Assembly (NCBI GenBank): GCA_005765155.1
Contig: VCCP01000002.1
Location: forward strand, 5,270,001 to 5,334,000
Reading direction: 5' to 3'
Origin: Zelopaecilomyces penicillatus
Lineage: Eukaryota > Ascomycota > Sordariomycetes > Hypocreales > Pseudodiploosporaceae
DNA length: 64,000 bases
Shown piece by piece: positions 45,347 through 56,736 of this stretch. The notes below the pieces were generated by a model. The model worked only from the letters and a program-made list of their open reading frames with translations. It did not search any database and was not told the origin of the DNA. The translations under genes and the position numbers were made by a program. Position 1 is the stretch's first letter. Every line of letters starts with the position of its first letter.

Positions 45347-46870
45347 ATGAACCGTTCTAGCAACATAGTCAATCGCCACGCCTTCTCTGCCCAAGATGTG
45401 GTCAGCGACATTTGGTCCCATCTCCAACTTCCCCCCTATGCCTTGAAATCGCTCCATCTCCCTGGTCATAGCCAACCAGCTGTGCCCTCCTCATACAAAA
45501 TCGGCATTCTCGCTCAGAGCGCCATCGGCCTCTCTGCTCTTGCCGCCTCACTCCTATACAGCACCCGCTACAATGACACCTCACAAACGTCACCAGCAAG
45601 AGCTTCAGCAACACCAACGTTGCCCATCATTCCCAGTGTTCATGTGCCTCTCGAGCACGCCGTCATAGAGTTCAAGTCGGAGCGTCTCTACACCATTGAC
45701 GGCACACCATCGCTGTCGGTATGGGGCTCAATTGGAGGTTTACACAGGTCCAGTGCAGGCGGTTACGTCCGCATCCATGATGTGTTCCCCAATCATGCAC
45801 TTGGCACCCTGAAGCTATTGGGGCTACAACCCAACGCAACTCGAGGGCAGGTATCAGACAAAGTTGCAGAATGGAACTGCGTTGATCTTGAAACTGCGGC
45901 AACCGAGCATGGCAAGCTTGCCATCTACGCACTCCGGTCCTACAGCGAGTGGGATTCTTTGCCTCAAGCGGCTGCAGTCAACGATCAGCCCATTATCATG
46001 AAGCAACTTGCAACGGGCCAGTGCAAGAGCATGCCGGCGACTCAAGGCACGCAATGTCTCAGCGGCCTCCGTGTGCTAGAAATGAGCCGAGTGATCGCCG
46101 CGCCTGTCGCTGGCAAGACTCTCGCCGCTCACGGCGCTGACGTTCTTTGGGTCACATCTCCCAGTCTACCCGATCAACCATCACTAGACCGTGACTTTGG
46201 ACGCGGCAAACGAACCATTCAGCTAGACATTAACATCTCCGAAGACAAAGCCCGCCTCATGGAACTGCTCCGAACCTGTGACGTCTTCATCCAAGGTTTT
46301 CGCCCTGGCTCTCTCGCCAATCACGGTCTCTCGCCGGAGGAAATTGTTCGTATAAATCCCACAATCATCATCGCAAACCTATCTGCCTTCGGCCCAGATG
46401 GCCCCTGGTCCAGCCGTCGAGGCTTCGACTCCCTCGTTCAGACCTGCTCCGGCATGAACGTGTCCGAGGCAGAGCACGCCGGCAAAGGAGAGACAGCCCG
46501 AGCAATGCCCTGCCAGGCGCTTGACCATGCCAGCGGCTACCTCCTGGCGACAGGTGTCATGGCGGCTCTGTACCACCGTGCTACACAGGGGGGAGCATGG
46601 ATGGTGGATGCCTCGTTGGCTGGGGTGATGAAGTACCTGCGCAGTTTGGGACAATACCCTGGGGCGACGGCTTTTGATACCAGAGACTATAGCCTCCAGG
46701 GCAGCGACGGATACAATGCGATACCAGATGAGTATTTCGAGACGAGGCCCACGGAGTTTGGCATCATGAAGAGTGTTCGCCATAGCGCTACCATTGATGG
46801 CGTTGAGGTTGGCTGGGAAGTGATGCCAAAGCCATTGGGCTCTGACGAAGCCGTATGGGTCAATTCGTAA
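45347..46870 (+). CDS. CaiB/BaiF family (class III) CoA-transferase
   Basis: Moves CoA between carboxylic acids, or belongs to the related alpha-methylacyl-CoA racemases. Single exon, 507 aa. The start of the domain is LSGLRVLEMSRVIAAPVAGK with LAAHGADVLWV, the nucleotide-binding part. Then come FGRGKRTIQLDINISEDKAR, CDVFIQGFRPGSLANHGLSP and IIANLSAFGPDGPWSSRRGF. The catalytic Asp is predicted at position 393 in CQALDHASGYLLATGVMAAL. The first 170 residues are weakly similar to the later half of a family III subunit, so this is the long fungal version rather than the roughly 400-aa bacterial one. No targeting signal is clear. The neighbours do not show a pathway. Confidence 0.9.
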   Translation: MNRSSNIVNRHAFSAQDVVSDIWSHLQLPPYALKSLHLPGHSQPAVPSSYKIGILAQSAIGLSALAASLLYSTRYNDTSQTSPARASATPTLPIIPSVHVPLEHAVIEFKSERLYTIDGTPSLSVWGSIGGLHRSSAGGYVRIHDVFPNHALGTLKLLGLQPNATRGQVSDKVAEWNCVDLETAATEHGKLAIYALRSYSEWDSLPQAAAVNDQPIIMKQLATGQCKSMPATQGTQCLSGLRVLEMSRVIAAPVAGKTLAAHGADVLWVTSPSLPDQPSLDRDFGRGKRTIQLDINISEDKARLMELLRTCDVFIQGFRPGSLANHGLSPEEIVRINPTIIIANLSAFGPDGPWSSRRGFDSLVQTCSGMNVSEAEHAGKGETARAMPCQALDHASGYLLATGVMAALYHRATQGGAWMVDASLAGVMKYLRSLGQYPGATAFDTRDYSLQGSDGYNAIPDEYFETRPTEFGIMKSVRHSATIDGVEVGWEVMPKPLGSDEAVWVNS

Positions 46871-47272
46871 CGAGTCGGCGTGGGCAAGGCGAAAATTGGA
46901 GAATATCTTTCGAAGACAGAGCCCATTCATTCTCATAGTTAGTATGGGCAGTACACATCTGGAATAACCTAAGCGCTAAATACAAAAGATGGATATATAG
47001 GGCCGTTGCTCATATGATCAACATCATAACATTCACTGTTATTTTGACTGGGCTATATCATAACGCCCACGCTACGCTTCTTGTGCAAGCGAAACAACGA
47101 AAAAGAGACCCAGAAATTTTTGAACAAGTAGAAACAATGTCCGTTTAATGGATTGATCTCCTCACACACCCCGCCTTCAGCTGTCTACCATCTTGGCTCA
47201 AGGTGAAGGACGGGGAGGAGAGTCGTGGGAGAAGGTGTAAAAATCAACTTTCATCTCTTCACCACAACTCTC
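46871..47272. other. Intergenic region, convergent 3' ends
   Basis: Short spacer between two converging genes; nothing seen. Confidence 0.5.
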
Positions 47273-48291
47273 TCACCCGCTCATCTCGTAGACCGGCCGC
47301 GGTATAGGTTTCGAATCTGATTCCACCAACACCGGCGAGCCATCCATTTCGCTAGGCAGACACTGCTGCTTCGCCGGGTCCGTGGACGCTGCAGCAGCTG
47401 CAGCCGCCCGCGCCATACTCTTCCGCCTGAAAAACCACCATAGACCGCCAACAGCCGCGATGGCCGCGATGCCACCGACGACGCCTCCAACGATAGGCCC
47501 GGTCATTGACTTTGACTTTGACTTTGGAGACGATGTGTCGCCATTGTCGTCATTGTTACTGCTGCCATCAGGTGATGTGGGTTCAGCAGCGTCGGACGAC
47601 AGTGCTGATGTTGATGTTGAAGGTGGGGTAGAGCTCAAGCTGCTGCTGCTGGTTTTCGTGACGGGTTTTGGTTTTGGGGTGGGCGTTTTGATGTTGAAGC
47701 GAGGGCTTTTGTCCTTGCAGCAGTCGCCATTATCAAAATTCGGGTTGCAGCAGTATTCGCCTGTTGCACACTGCTTTACTTGGACCCAAGAGTATGGCTG
47801 CACTACATTGATCTTGGAGTTAGCGAACCGATGACTAGTCAACATCTCCTCTTCCTGAGTGCAAAACATGCTTCCAACGATGAGCTTGCCTGTTCCAGAC
47901 CTGCTAGGATCATCTTCAACCCAACGCAAAAGGGGGATAGAGACAGGCTTGTAATCACAACACAAACCCCCCAACATCATCTTCGTCTCGCCTTTCACTC
48001 ACCTCCAGGGCAAAGCTTTTGGCAACCACGCCAATCCTTGTTCGCACATGCTGGTCGGTAATCATAGTTTCCTGCAATGTTGTTCCCCTCATGCGTACAG
48101 AGTCCGTTTGGCGTGCAAATGTCCTGGCCCGGAATGCAGCATTGGGAAAAAGTCGTGTTTCGCCCGTTACACGGTTGGTAGTTGTAGGCAAACCGCGTCT
48201 CCTGTGAGCCGTCTGGATAGTAGCACTTGGCCTCTGACAACGCGGCAAGCCAGCCAATGGTCGCCGCGATAGCTGCAAGCCAGAGTCGCAT
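47273..48291 (-). CDS. Cys-rich single-pass membrane protein, possible cell-wall sensor
   Basis: Exons 48003-48291 and 47273-47802 (donor GTGAGT; branch CGCTAAC and acceptor TGTAG; 200-bp intron, phase 1) give 272 aa. Signal peptide MRLWLAAIAATIGWLAALSEA. The ectodomain has regularly spaced cysteines: CYYPDGSQET, CNGRNTTFSQCC, CTPNGLC, ACANKDWRGCQKLCPGG, and after the intron QCATGEYCCNPNF and GDCCKD. A Ser/Thr/Pro-rich stalk follows, then one membrane helix, GPIVGGVVGGIAAIAAVGGL, and a cytosolic tail starting WWFFRRKS with a poly-Ala run. The plan (signal, Cys-rich head, glycosylated stalk, one helix, short tail) recalls Mid2/Wsc sensors, but the Cys pattern is that of a common unnamed ascomycete family. 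Reading through the intron would add about 65 residues without stop, so the splice is inferred. Confidence 0.82.
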
Positions 48292-49728
48292 TGTGGTTAT
48301 GTATTCCTTCGCAACCAAACAGACGGGTCTTCCTCCTCCTCTCTATTCGGCTTTCTTTCCTCCTAACCGTGTCGAGGAATGGCCGAAGAGCACCTTGGCT
48401 CGAGGCGGGCTGGCTTTTCGATGGTGCAGGGTTGGATCCTTTTTGAGCTATGGTTCCTGCATCTGCTCGAGAAGAGAATGCAAAGAAGAGAAAATCGAAA
48501 CCCCCGAATGCTGGGTGGCAAGGCACCATTTCCCCATTATTAACCAAACACCTTGCCCACTAGGGAAATGACCGAGCAGACAACCCTCGTCAATATCGCC
48601 GACGATCCTTGCCGAGATGTGGCAGCTTGCAGACGCTTCGCCCAGAGCTAAAGCGGGAAGCATCATGTCACATCAAGATTGTGGCTGGGAGATACACCGC
48701 ACGAAACTTGCTGCACATGTGCCTATCTTTTCGGCGCATCTGTCAGCCGGTTGCTTAAAGCTCTGGGTTCGCGGTAGACAAATCTAGACATAACGGCGAA
48801 AATGTGATCCGTAGTTAAAAATCGTGTAAGGAGGGCGAATTCACAAACATGCTGATATAAAGTCCACACACCCGCCTAAGGATTTGGGCTATCTTGGTGT
48901 CCTGATCTAATCAAAACCCCCTCTCATCCCCTAAAGTGAAAATCGGCGATCTAAATTCCCGAATATGAAGACCAATCAAGGACCCGCACCTAGCGCTACA
49001 ACATACCCAGAATAGCCTAGCACTGCCTCCCTCCCTGTAAGCCTAACTTACCCGCAGCTTTAGCAAGGTTTCATACCGTCCGTCCCCTGTAAGCAATGGA
49101 CCTGTTGATTCCAAACAACGTGGCAAGTCTACCGGTACTCAAACACCTGGTTGACCGTGCAAGGCATATCCTACCTTGATACTGCAACACCATTCATGCA
49201 CATTGTATGTGACCCATTATATTCAAGCTGGCCCAAATGTTCCCAAGATTCTGTGTTCGCAATGTTGGTTTTCTATGGTTCTATATGATGCTGTCCATCG
49301 TTTGACTCCAAGCAGCATACTGTCATTGGAGTCTTTGGAGGGCTTATAGTGCAAGCCCTTTACACCAGCGCTCCTTCCTGTCTTGCAGTATGGGAAAATG
49401 ACCACAATTACGTCGGCGCCTGCCCAACTTGTAATTTTGTCCCCCAAAAACCTCCCATGATGTTTTTCACTTGTGTAGGGCTTCAACTTAGAGACTCGAA
49501 TGAATTATCTCAAGAGCTTATTTCACGTCCCTTGCCATCATTGTGTTTCTCTTTAAACTCTACTATTCGCCGCAGGTTATGATTACCTCCTCTGCCTACC
49601 ATCTCATACTGTCAATTGCAGCGGATCATCTGTCTCAAACTAAACACTCGCACCATCACTTTGCCTCCGCCGAGAATGGTAAATAGAAAACATCTGCTGC
49701 TAATAAATGATATATTTAGTACCCCACC
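48292..49728. other. 1.4-kb intergenic region, divergent promoters
   Basis: Upstream of the Cys-rich membrane protein gene and of the large disordered protein gene. Only short frames; no RNA gene or repeat recognised. Confidence 0.5.
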
Positions 49729-52479
49729 ATGCCTCCCAAAACCCGCGCAAAGGGCCGCAAATCTGCAAAGCCCCAGAGGCAACCGACGCAATTTGGCGAG
49801 CTTGAAACCACTCCTACCAGCAGATGCGAGGACCAACCATCTGAAGTAAACAATGTTCCTGATATAAAAGATGGCCCCGAACTATCTAAGACGGGCGTTT
49901 TTGACGATGGAGGGCTCGATGACCTTGATCTCGTCATCTTGGAAAGCCCCGTTGGGAAGGAGACAAAGCGTACACAATCCTTTGCATGGTCTGAAGCAGA
50001 ATCTGTCGCGAGACGCAGCTCTCCCGTTTGCCTGGATAAATGTCCGCAGGATATTTGGGAATTTGACGATGAATCTCTTGCGTCTCCTTTCTCTAGCCCA
50101 AAACCCGGCATCGAGGCTCTCCCTGACACGTTGCCATTGAATCTTCACCGACCACCCGAGACGCAAGATTCCCAGACTGTAGGACAACGGGTCGATTTCT
50201 CCGAAACTGCATCTACACTTTTTCGTAGCTCACCAGCCAAGCAAAATGAAGATGGGTTCATGGATCTTTGGGACTTTCGGAATGCCACATCGTCAGCAAT
50301 ATGTTCAAGTTCCAAAGTTGCTTATACGAATTTTTCTGAGACGAAACAAATTGATTACCAAGATGTGCTATCTTTTCGATTAGACGACGATAATACTGCA
50401 GCGGACCTATCAAAGCCAAACCCAAAAGCGGGTGTATGCGAGAATGGTGCTTCACAGGTATTGAAGCTCAATGAAGATAGCAGCTCCAGCACCTTCATCA
50501 ATCAAGCCACTTCTCCACATGGAACTAGAACACTGAGGTCTTTGGCTGTAGTAAAGGTAAATGGTCATGGAAGGCTTAATGCTCAAACGGAGCTGCCAAT
50601 CGTTCCCACACCGACCAAAAATCCGGGTCCGGCGCAGTCTCATATTCAAATGTCGCCAGAACTATCTACGATAGAAACTCCTGTTCAAGAATCTCATAGT
50701 GGGAAAAAACGCAGACAACGTGCGAAGGTTCCATTGCAGTTTGACAGCCAAACAAGAGAAGTCAAGGAACCGCTCAAAAAAGGCACCCGTACGAGACCGG
50801 CGAAAGTAGCAAAAAAGGTGCCTGCTGTTGTTGCACTCAAAAAAAATACAACTGTATCTAGCTCGCCGGTGACGGTTGCCAGAAAGCGAGCAAAGGCTTC
50901 CAAAAAGCTCATACAACCGAAAGCAGTAAAACCAGCGACGAAAAAACAGCCCACGGAGACCCCAATCAGCGATGCTGCCAAAAAAGATGCCGATGAAGGT
51001 GTATGCCTTGCGCCATCCAAGCTACCAGCCAAGAGGCAGTTTGAAACTAAGTATCACAGTAGAATCACTCCTTGTCTGAGGTCTAGGGCATCAGATGAAA
51101 ATGATGAGAGGAGAAATCAGCCACTCCTCATTTCTAGCGATAGCATTGATGCCTATTTGCCCGACACAATACTTTCCCTGGCAGATGTGTTGAGCTCGCC
51201 TTCGATTCTGTGTATACAACCTAGCAACTTCGAACCAAGCGATATGGTCCGAAATCCCGTCAAGACCACTGACAAAGGAATTGGGGCGAAAACCGAAAAT
51301 CCCATCTATTCAAGAAGCACACGCGGGAATGAGGAAACCAAAGCTAGACACATTCGCACGTTGCAGATAAATGAAGAGAAAGAGCAGTCACCAAAAAGAG
51401 TCATTCTTATGCCTCTCCCGGCACAAAACTCGAAGAATACAGCAAGCGTGACTCTCAGCATGATGGAGACAAAACAGAGTCTACCCAGTACATTCATTCA
51501 AAGGCAGAATTCGTCAATCCGTGAGGCTCCAATACGTAATCGGCAAGGCAACTCCGGGAAACAAGTGCATCGACATTTCAGCATAAGTGAGAAAGGAAGT
51601 CCTGTGCGGATGAATCCCCAAGATGAAAACACATGCAGTTCTATCAGCAGCCAGTCGTTGTGGAACTACAAGCACCGAAAACAATTGAATAGCCAGGCAG
51701 GCACTACTAAACCAGCATCACCGCTAATTTGTCACTCAAAAGGCTTCAATAACCTTCAGGAGCTAAATGGGTTGAGTGAGGTCCAGAAGACTGGGGAAAA
51801 CACCGATGATAATCATCCCCTCAACCCAGTGCCATCTCAGGGTCAGCTAAATGGCGCATCGATGTCTCAACGGACGCGGAATGACATCCATAGTGAACTT
51901 CGGGCTCAGCTAATGGAAAGCATTCACGAGCAGCTGAAGAGTTCCTCGGATTTAGAGCACGAAGCCCAAAACACTGGTGTTGAAGAGATCTGTTCACCAG
52001 CAACTGTGCAAGCAAAAATTCATGGAGCATCGCTTTCGCAACATCTTCACTATATTGTTGATGTAGGTTTGGAGTTTCTATCTGTTAATATTATGTCGAT
52101 GCTAATAGGCGAGAAGCGAATGACAAAATGCCTAGCATCGAAGGGAGAAACTATCAGTAAGATCCCAGAAATGTATCGAGCAGGAGGTCTCAATAGTGTG
52201 GCCCGAATCCATCTGCGAGGTGTGAAAGAGCAGAAGATACTACTCGCAAGATTTAACCAGGATGCGGCCCGATTTGAAAACATATTACAACAGAACATGG
52301 AAACTGTCAAAGAAGGGAACGCGAAACGGAAGAGAGAGTTAGCAGAGTTGGAAGATGTCCAAGCTCAGCGGCATCTGCAGCATCAACGTGCTATCAAAAA
52401 GCTGAGAGCTCTTCATAGTGGACTGTCGAAAAATCGGAAGCCTAATCAAGATGGCAAAGAGTACACTGATAAACACTGA
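49729..52479 (+). CDS. Large disordered protein, probably nuclear, unknown function
   Basis: Single frame of 916 aa starting MPPKTRAKGRKSAKPQRQPT. Composition is rich in Ser, Thr, Lys and Glu with few hydrophobic clusters. Basic clusters that could act as nuclear signals are SGKKRRQRAKV near residue 324 and ARKRAKASKKLIQPKAVKPA near 384. The only region that looks folded is the last 170 residues: LHYIVDVGLEFLSVNIMSML, then RIHLRGVKEQKILLARFN, then a long amphipathic helix rich in Gln, Glu and Arg (ENILQQNMETVKEGNAKRKR), a probable coiled coil. I do not recognise the family; chromatin or meiosis proteins often look like this, but that is only a resemblance. The frame is intact. Confidence 0.8.
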   Translation: MPPKTRAKGRKSAKPQRQPTQFGELETTPTSRCEDQPSEVNNVPDIKDGPELSKTGVFDDGGLDDLDLVILESPVGKETKRTQSFAWSEAESVARRSSPVCLDKCPQDIWEFDDESLASPFSSPKPGIEALPDTLPLNLHRPPETQDSQTVGQRVDFSETASTLFRSSPAKQNEDGFMDLWDFRNATSSAICSSSKVAYTNFSETKQIDYQDVLSFRLDDDNTAADLSKPNPKAGVCENGASQVLKLNEDSSSSTFINQATSPHGTRTLRSLAVVKVNGHGRLNAQTELPIVPTPTKNPGPAQSHIQMSPELSTIETPVQESHSGKKRRQRAKVPLQFDSQTREVKEPLKKGTRTRPAKVAKKVPAVVALKKNTTVSSSPVTVARKRAKASKKLIQPKAVKPATKKQPTETPISDAAKKDADEGVCLAPSKLPAKRQFETKYHSRITPCLRSRASDENDERRNQPLLISSDSIDAYLPDTILSLADVLSSPSILCIQPSNFEPSDMVRNPVKTTDKGIGAKTENPIYSRSTRGNEETKARHIRTLQINEEKEQSPKRVILMPLPAQNSKNTASVTLSMMETKQSLPSTFIQRQNSSIREAPIRNRQGNSGKQVHRHFSISEKGSPVRMNPQDENTCSSISSQSLWNYKHRKQLNSQAGTTKPASPLICHSKGFNNLQELNGLSEVQKTGENTDDNHPLNPVPSQGQLNGASMSQRTRNDIHSELRAQLMESIHEQLKSSSDLEHEAQNTGVEEICSPATVQAKIHGASLSQHLHYIVDVGLEFLSVNIMSMLIGEKRMTKCLASKGETISKIPEMYRAGGLNSVARIHLRGVKEQKILLARFNQDAARFENILQQNMETVKEGNAKRKRELAELEDVQAQRHLQHQRAIKKLRALHSGLSKNRKPNQDGKEYTDKH

Positions 52480-53596
52480 TGCGTGCAGTATCAAGTGCTT
52501 GCTTTTTGTATTTGGTGTCCTGTTTCTAATTTCATGACAAGATGGGCCATCAACAGCTTTTAATCTGGTTTCAATTTGGCTGAGTTAGGTGTGATGGACA
52601 TGTTGGAACAACGATTCTGTAATTATTGGAGCTGCAAAAGCCACTAGCTTAATTAGTAATATTCCAGGTCATACAAACTCGACATCATTCGGACGCAAGG
52701 TTTCTGGACAGTCAGCTTGTTGTAAAAAAGTGGGTGGCACAGTGGCGCTGTTAATGGTTTGAATTCACGATTGCTGGTTACAGGCTTGATCGCATGTCTG
52801 GGGTAGATACCGGCAGTAGGGAGGACGTTGTGTCGGCACAGCAGTTAGGCCGGGAGGGCGGCATTAGTTGGTGGATGTGACTGATGCCGTGCTTCACACA
52901 GTGACGTCCTCGTACAGGTATATGGACTTGTGCTTGGTACGCGTAGAGTGACGAATGTGGTAAATATTAGACGCAAATCAGGGATAAGAGGGACGCGACC
53001 AGGGTGGCATCAGTGGACTTGGATGTGACAGCAGCTACTAGCGGTTAGCGAGGTGCGAGGCAAGGGAAGAAGCGGCATGCAGCCCTTCCTCCCAGGTGAA
53101 CGGAGCACCAAAGGGGGGGGGGTTGCATGCTGGGCTGGCCGGCTGGCCGGCTACAACTATGGTTGAGTTGTGGATGGCATAGGGATTGGAATTTTTGGCG
53201 AAGTGGTGTGGCACTCTAATATTGGGTTTGGGTTTCCTGGGGGGAAATAAGAAAAAGGGACGCAGTGCCCTCACCTGAGATTTAAAACGCTTTTGCTTTT
53301 AAATACATGTTGATTCCCATCAAACATTGCGAACACTCCTCATCGACGGATTACCTGCGACTGCTGCTAATTAGTACTGACTTATCTACCTACCCTTTCG
53401 CCAATCCTTGACGGAGAGTTGCTCGTACGTCATCGCCAGTGACGTGAGCTGCAGAATCGCCTAGCCTTCGTTCAACCTACCTACCTACGACCAGACAGAC
53501 AAATCTTACAAGTTACTCGCACACGTCTCTGCAAAATTTCTTATTCCGTCTACGAAGAGCCTCGACTGAATCGCAAAAAAAAAAACACCAAGAGGA
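52480..53596. other. 1.1-kb intergenic region
   Basis: 3' flank of the disordered-protein gene and promoter of the NEDD8 protease gene. Contains a 10-G run at 53113-53122 and a GGCTGGCC repeat near 53140. No gene seen. Confidence 0.5.
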
Positions 53597-55656
53597 ATGG
53601 GATTCTCTAAACGCTCGGCGTCGGCGTCATCGTCGTCGTCGTCTTCGTCTTCATCGCCGCCTCCAGCAAGGTCAAGGTGAGTTTTGAACTGTTTCATGTT
53701 CTGGTCCCCCTCCCATCGCGTGTTCACTCGCCACTCCCTACACTCTGCATTAAAGATGGCGTCGCTACGAGGCGTTCAGTTTATACACTGCTCTGCCCGG
53801 CTGGTTGCAAAATGCGGCGATTGACCCCGTCAGCTGCTGCATGCTAAGCCTCACTCCAAGACGTTTCCTTTGTGCCACACACGAGTTACGTATGTTTCAA
53901 GGCAGCAGGCAACATGTTTAGGTCAAGTGTTCAGCTGTTGCTGGTGATTGATGGGTTATAGTGGGCTAGTGCCTAACTTACAGCGATGTGCTTGGCTGCG
54001 CTTCTCCATGTCCAGCAGCCACAGCCGGATCGACGGATGGATGGATTCCACTGTTGGATTGTTGGACGAACGGTTGCCTCTGCATCAAACCCAACATTGC
54101 CGTTGCCTTGTCGAGACTTTGCCATCACTTTTGCGTGGCATTCTCGGAGGCAGACATTCTCTGTGCATTTGGTGTTTTGAACGCCAGCCCAGCCAGCGCA
54201 TTGCCAAAGTCGGGCTGTTTCCAGCGTTCCAGTTCCCGGCCCTGAGACAGACGCGCCAACTGCAGCAGTAGTACGGCCAAGTCCCCAAACCTTGGCGTCC
54301 TCTGTTTCTCACACGCTTCCCTCCACTCCCATATCAGTGATCAGTGATCACCACCTACCTGGACTACTTCCCATCATCACTTGCTCCCGCCCCACACCCC
54401 GCAATTTTCTCTTCTGCATCGCCATTGTCAAACCCTGTCTCTAATCATTTTTGTCGGTATATCGCCAGTCGCCTCCACAGCTTGCCGTTCCTTCGCAACA
54501 GGCGCCGCTCCAGCTCCAGCGCAGCCGAAAGCTCCCCCGACGCATCTCCCAACGGCTTGCGCGAGGACAAGGCTCTCGCCGAAAAAGAGCGGCCGACGAT
54601 CATCAAGATGCCGTTTCGACAGCGCATGGCCCGCCACTTTGGCGACACGGTAAGTTGGATCGAATCATTCCCTGGAACGTTGGCGATGGCATGCTGCAAT
54701 GTCCCCATTCGATTGGATCCCACCTGTGTGCGCTGTGTTGGCACGATTGGGATGGGATTGAATTCGAATCGCTGGCGGCCTTTCTTTTGCCGTCAGGGTG
54801 TCTTTTTTTTTTTTTTGCGACTAATAAGTTTTGCACTGCTGACATCATTTTGTGTCGCGCAGCTCGCACCTGAGAAGCCCCACCTCAGCTATTACGATGT
54901 GTTGTTGACTGTCGAGGATATGAAGGCTTTGAAGAACGACTGGCTCACCGACAACAACATTGCTTTCTGGGAGGAGTACCTTGAACGCGAAACGTTGCCT
55001 CGATTTCCTCAAGCCCGTATCATTCTCCTCCGGCCTAGCATGACATTTCTTCTCATGAAGGAGCCTGATATGAAACACGTTCGCGCGGCTCTGCCCGATT
55101 TCTCCAAGGTCACACATGCTTTTCTTCCCATAAATGACAACAGAAATGTTGGCATGGCAGAGGGTGGCAGCCATTGGTCTCTGCTCCTTGTATCAGTACT
55201 GGATGGCGTCGCGTTCCACTATGACTCCCTTGGCGGGGCTAACTATGCAGAGGCCAATCTGGCAACGCGCAAGCTGAGCGAGATTGTACACAGGCCACTG
55301 AGGTTTGTGAACCTGGAGGATTGCCCCCAGCAAGAGAATGGCAGCGATTGCGGTGTGTTTGTGTGCCTGTTGATGCGCCATCTCCTCGTTAAGCGCCTTC
55401 TCAGTGCCAACGCCCGCGAAAAGGTCTCTATGAGCATGGCCGGAAAGATGGTCGATAGTAACGGCGGTCGCAAGGAAATGATGCGCATAATTGAGAGCCT
55501 TCGCAAAGAAGGGGAGCGGCGTCGATCGTGAGTGTTTACCCTAACCCTCCTCCCTGGTATAACAGACCGAATGAGACGAAAGCCCACTAACTTGACATTG
55601 GCAGGCGAAGTGCCAGTCCCTTTTCATCATCCAAGACTCCCCCGCGGATTGAATAG
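53597..55656 (+). CDS. NEDD8-specific cysteine protease (DEN1/SENP8/NEP2 type, C48)
   Basis: Ulp1-family protease that matures NEDD8 and removes it from cullins. Proposed exons are 53597-53676, 54469-54649, 54863-55527 and 55605-55656, all in phase, giving 325 aa. Catalytic residues are visible: His191 in GGSHWSLLLVSVLDG, Asp208 in AFHYDSLGGAN, the oxyanion Gln in LEDCPQQENGS and Cys250 in SDCGVFVCLLMRHLL. YYDVLLTVEDMKALKNDWLT is the substrate-binding start of the fold. Exon 1 encodes a poly-Ser N-terminus (MGFSKRSASASS...). It is linked by a 792-bp intron that is long for this genome but has a CTAATC branch point, and the AG|T junction keeps the frame. Otherwise translation could begin at MPFRQRMARHFGDT (54608). 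The last exon gives RRRSRSASPFSSSKTPPRIE; without it the protein ends at 55531. Confidence 0.85.
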
Positions 55657-56028
55657 AGGTCTACCCGCTTTGGTTCCTGTCAACAGTTTGATGAACGGTT
55701 GCGACAACTCGAGCGTGAGAGTCGAGATCTGGATCATGTCGATACAGGGCAGGACATGGTACTCAATCGCTCTTCTTCTCGTACTCAATCAACTGCCAAG
55801 GTCTCAGCCCCGAATTCTTCGAACTCTGCCAACTCGAACATGAGTAGGAGCAGCGACGTGGTAAAATCTTTGGCCAGTATCTCTGGTGTTGAGCAAGAAG
55901 GTGGCATTAAAAAAAAGCTAAGGCAGTTCCCCTGGGACCCACAGCTACGAATGCGCAAGCTCAAAAACCTGGAAATGACACATGGGAAAGACCGAAACGC
56001 CCAATCAACCAAGACGGCTCTGGACTAG
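55657..56028 (+). other. Open frame of 123 codons in phase behind the protease stop codon
   Basis: After TAG 55654-55656 the same frame stays open to 56028 and reads like protein: FDERLRQLERESRDLDHVDT and later KKKLRQFPWDPQLRMRKLKN. There is no ATG before the middle of the stretch. It could be a C-terminal extension lost by a nonsense change, a readthrough product, an exon of another gene, or chance. Confidence 0.3.
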
Positions 56029-56736
56029 GTCTTCTTATGGTGTCGGAGTACCAACAAATTAATAAGCTTTGAAAAAAAAGGGCTGAACTATTACGACTGA
56101 TGATTGCTTTTGTTACTTTATGAGGTTTTCGATTCTGCAACCATGGAATGAGCGGAGTATTTTTTCCTTTCTTTCTCTTTTTCCTATTTCTGCTTACTTT
56201 CTCTTCGTCGTGGGCTTTGGATAATGACTTTTATGCTACCTCCAAGTGGATGTTGTGGCTAAACGGGTGGAGCGGGCACTGTATATCACGGGTTGTTGGG
56301 GGACAAGGACCGCACAGATCCTCAATTATCATACGATACATAGCTTTTGAAACACAAAATAGGAAGGGATGGGCGGTTGATGGAGCAAGTTGGGCGTTTA
56401 GGGGGATGGTCCTGAGATTTGGCGTTAAGACTTCAATACCCTCAAAGGAATGGAAAATTGTTACAAGACATGACACGAGGACCCATTGATTTTAGTACCA
56501 ACTACTCGGGAACGTAGATTTCATGACTTGACTGTCCCAAAAATGAAGAGTATATATAACTATCAACGCCCCCAAACTCCCATAGATGTGCATAAATACA
56601 TGAACGAGCTAGACCAGCAAGTATTAATCTGTGGCCGCCCTCCTGAAAACCACTGTGTTTGGGTATATTCATAACAACTTTTGTTCATTGCATCTGTTTC
56701 GAGTTTTGTCGGTCTCTCTGTTGGATTCGTTGGGCC
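56029..56736. other. Intergenic region, convergent 3' ends
   Basis: AT-rich spacer with poly-A and poly-T runs; 3' flanks of the protease and SLX9 genes. Small frames only. Confidence 0.5.
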
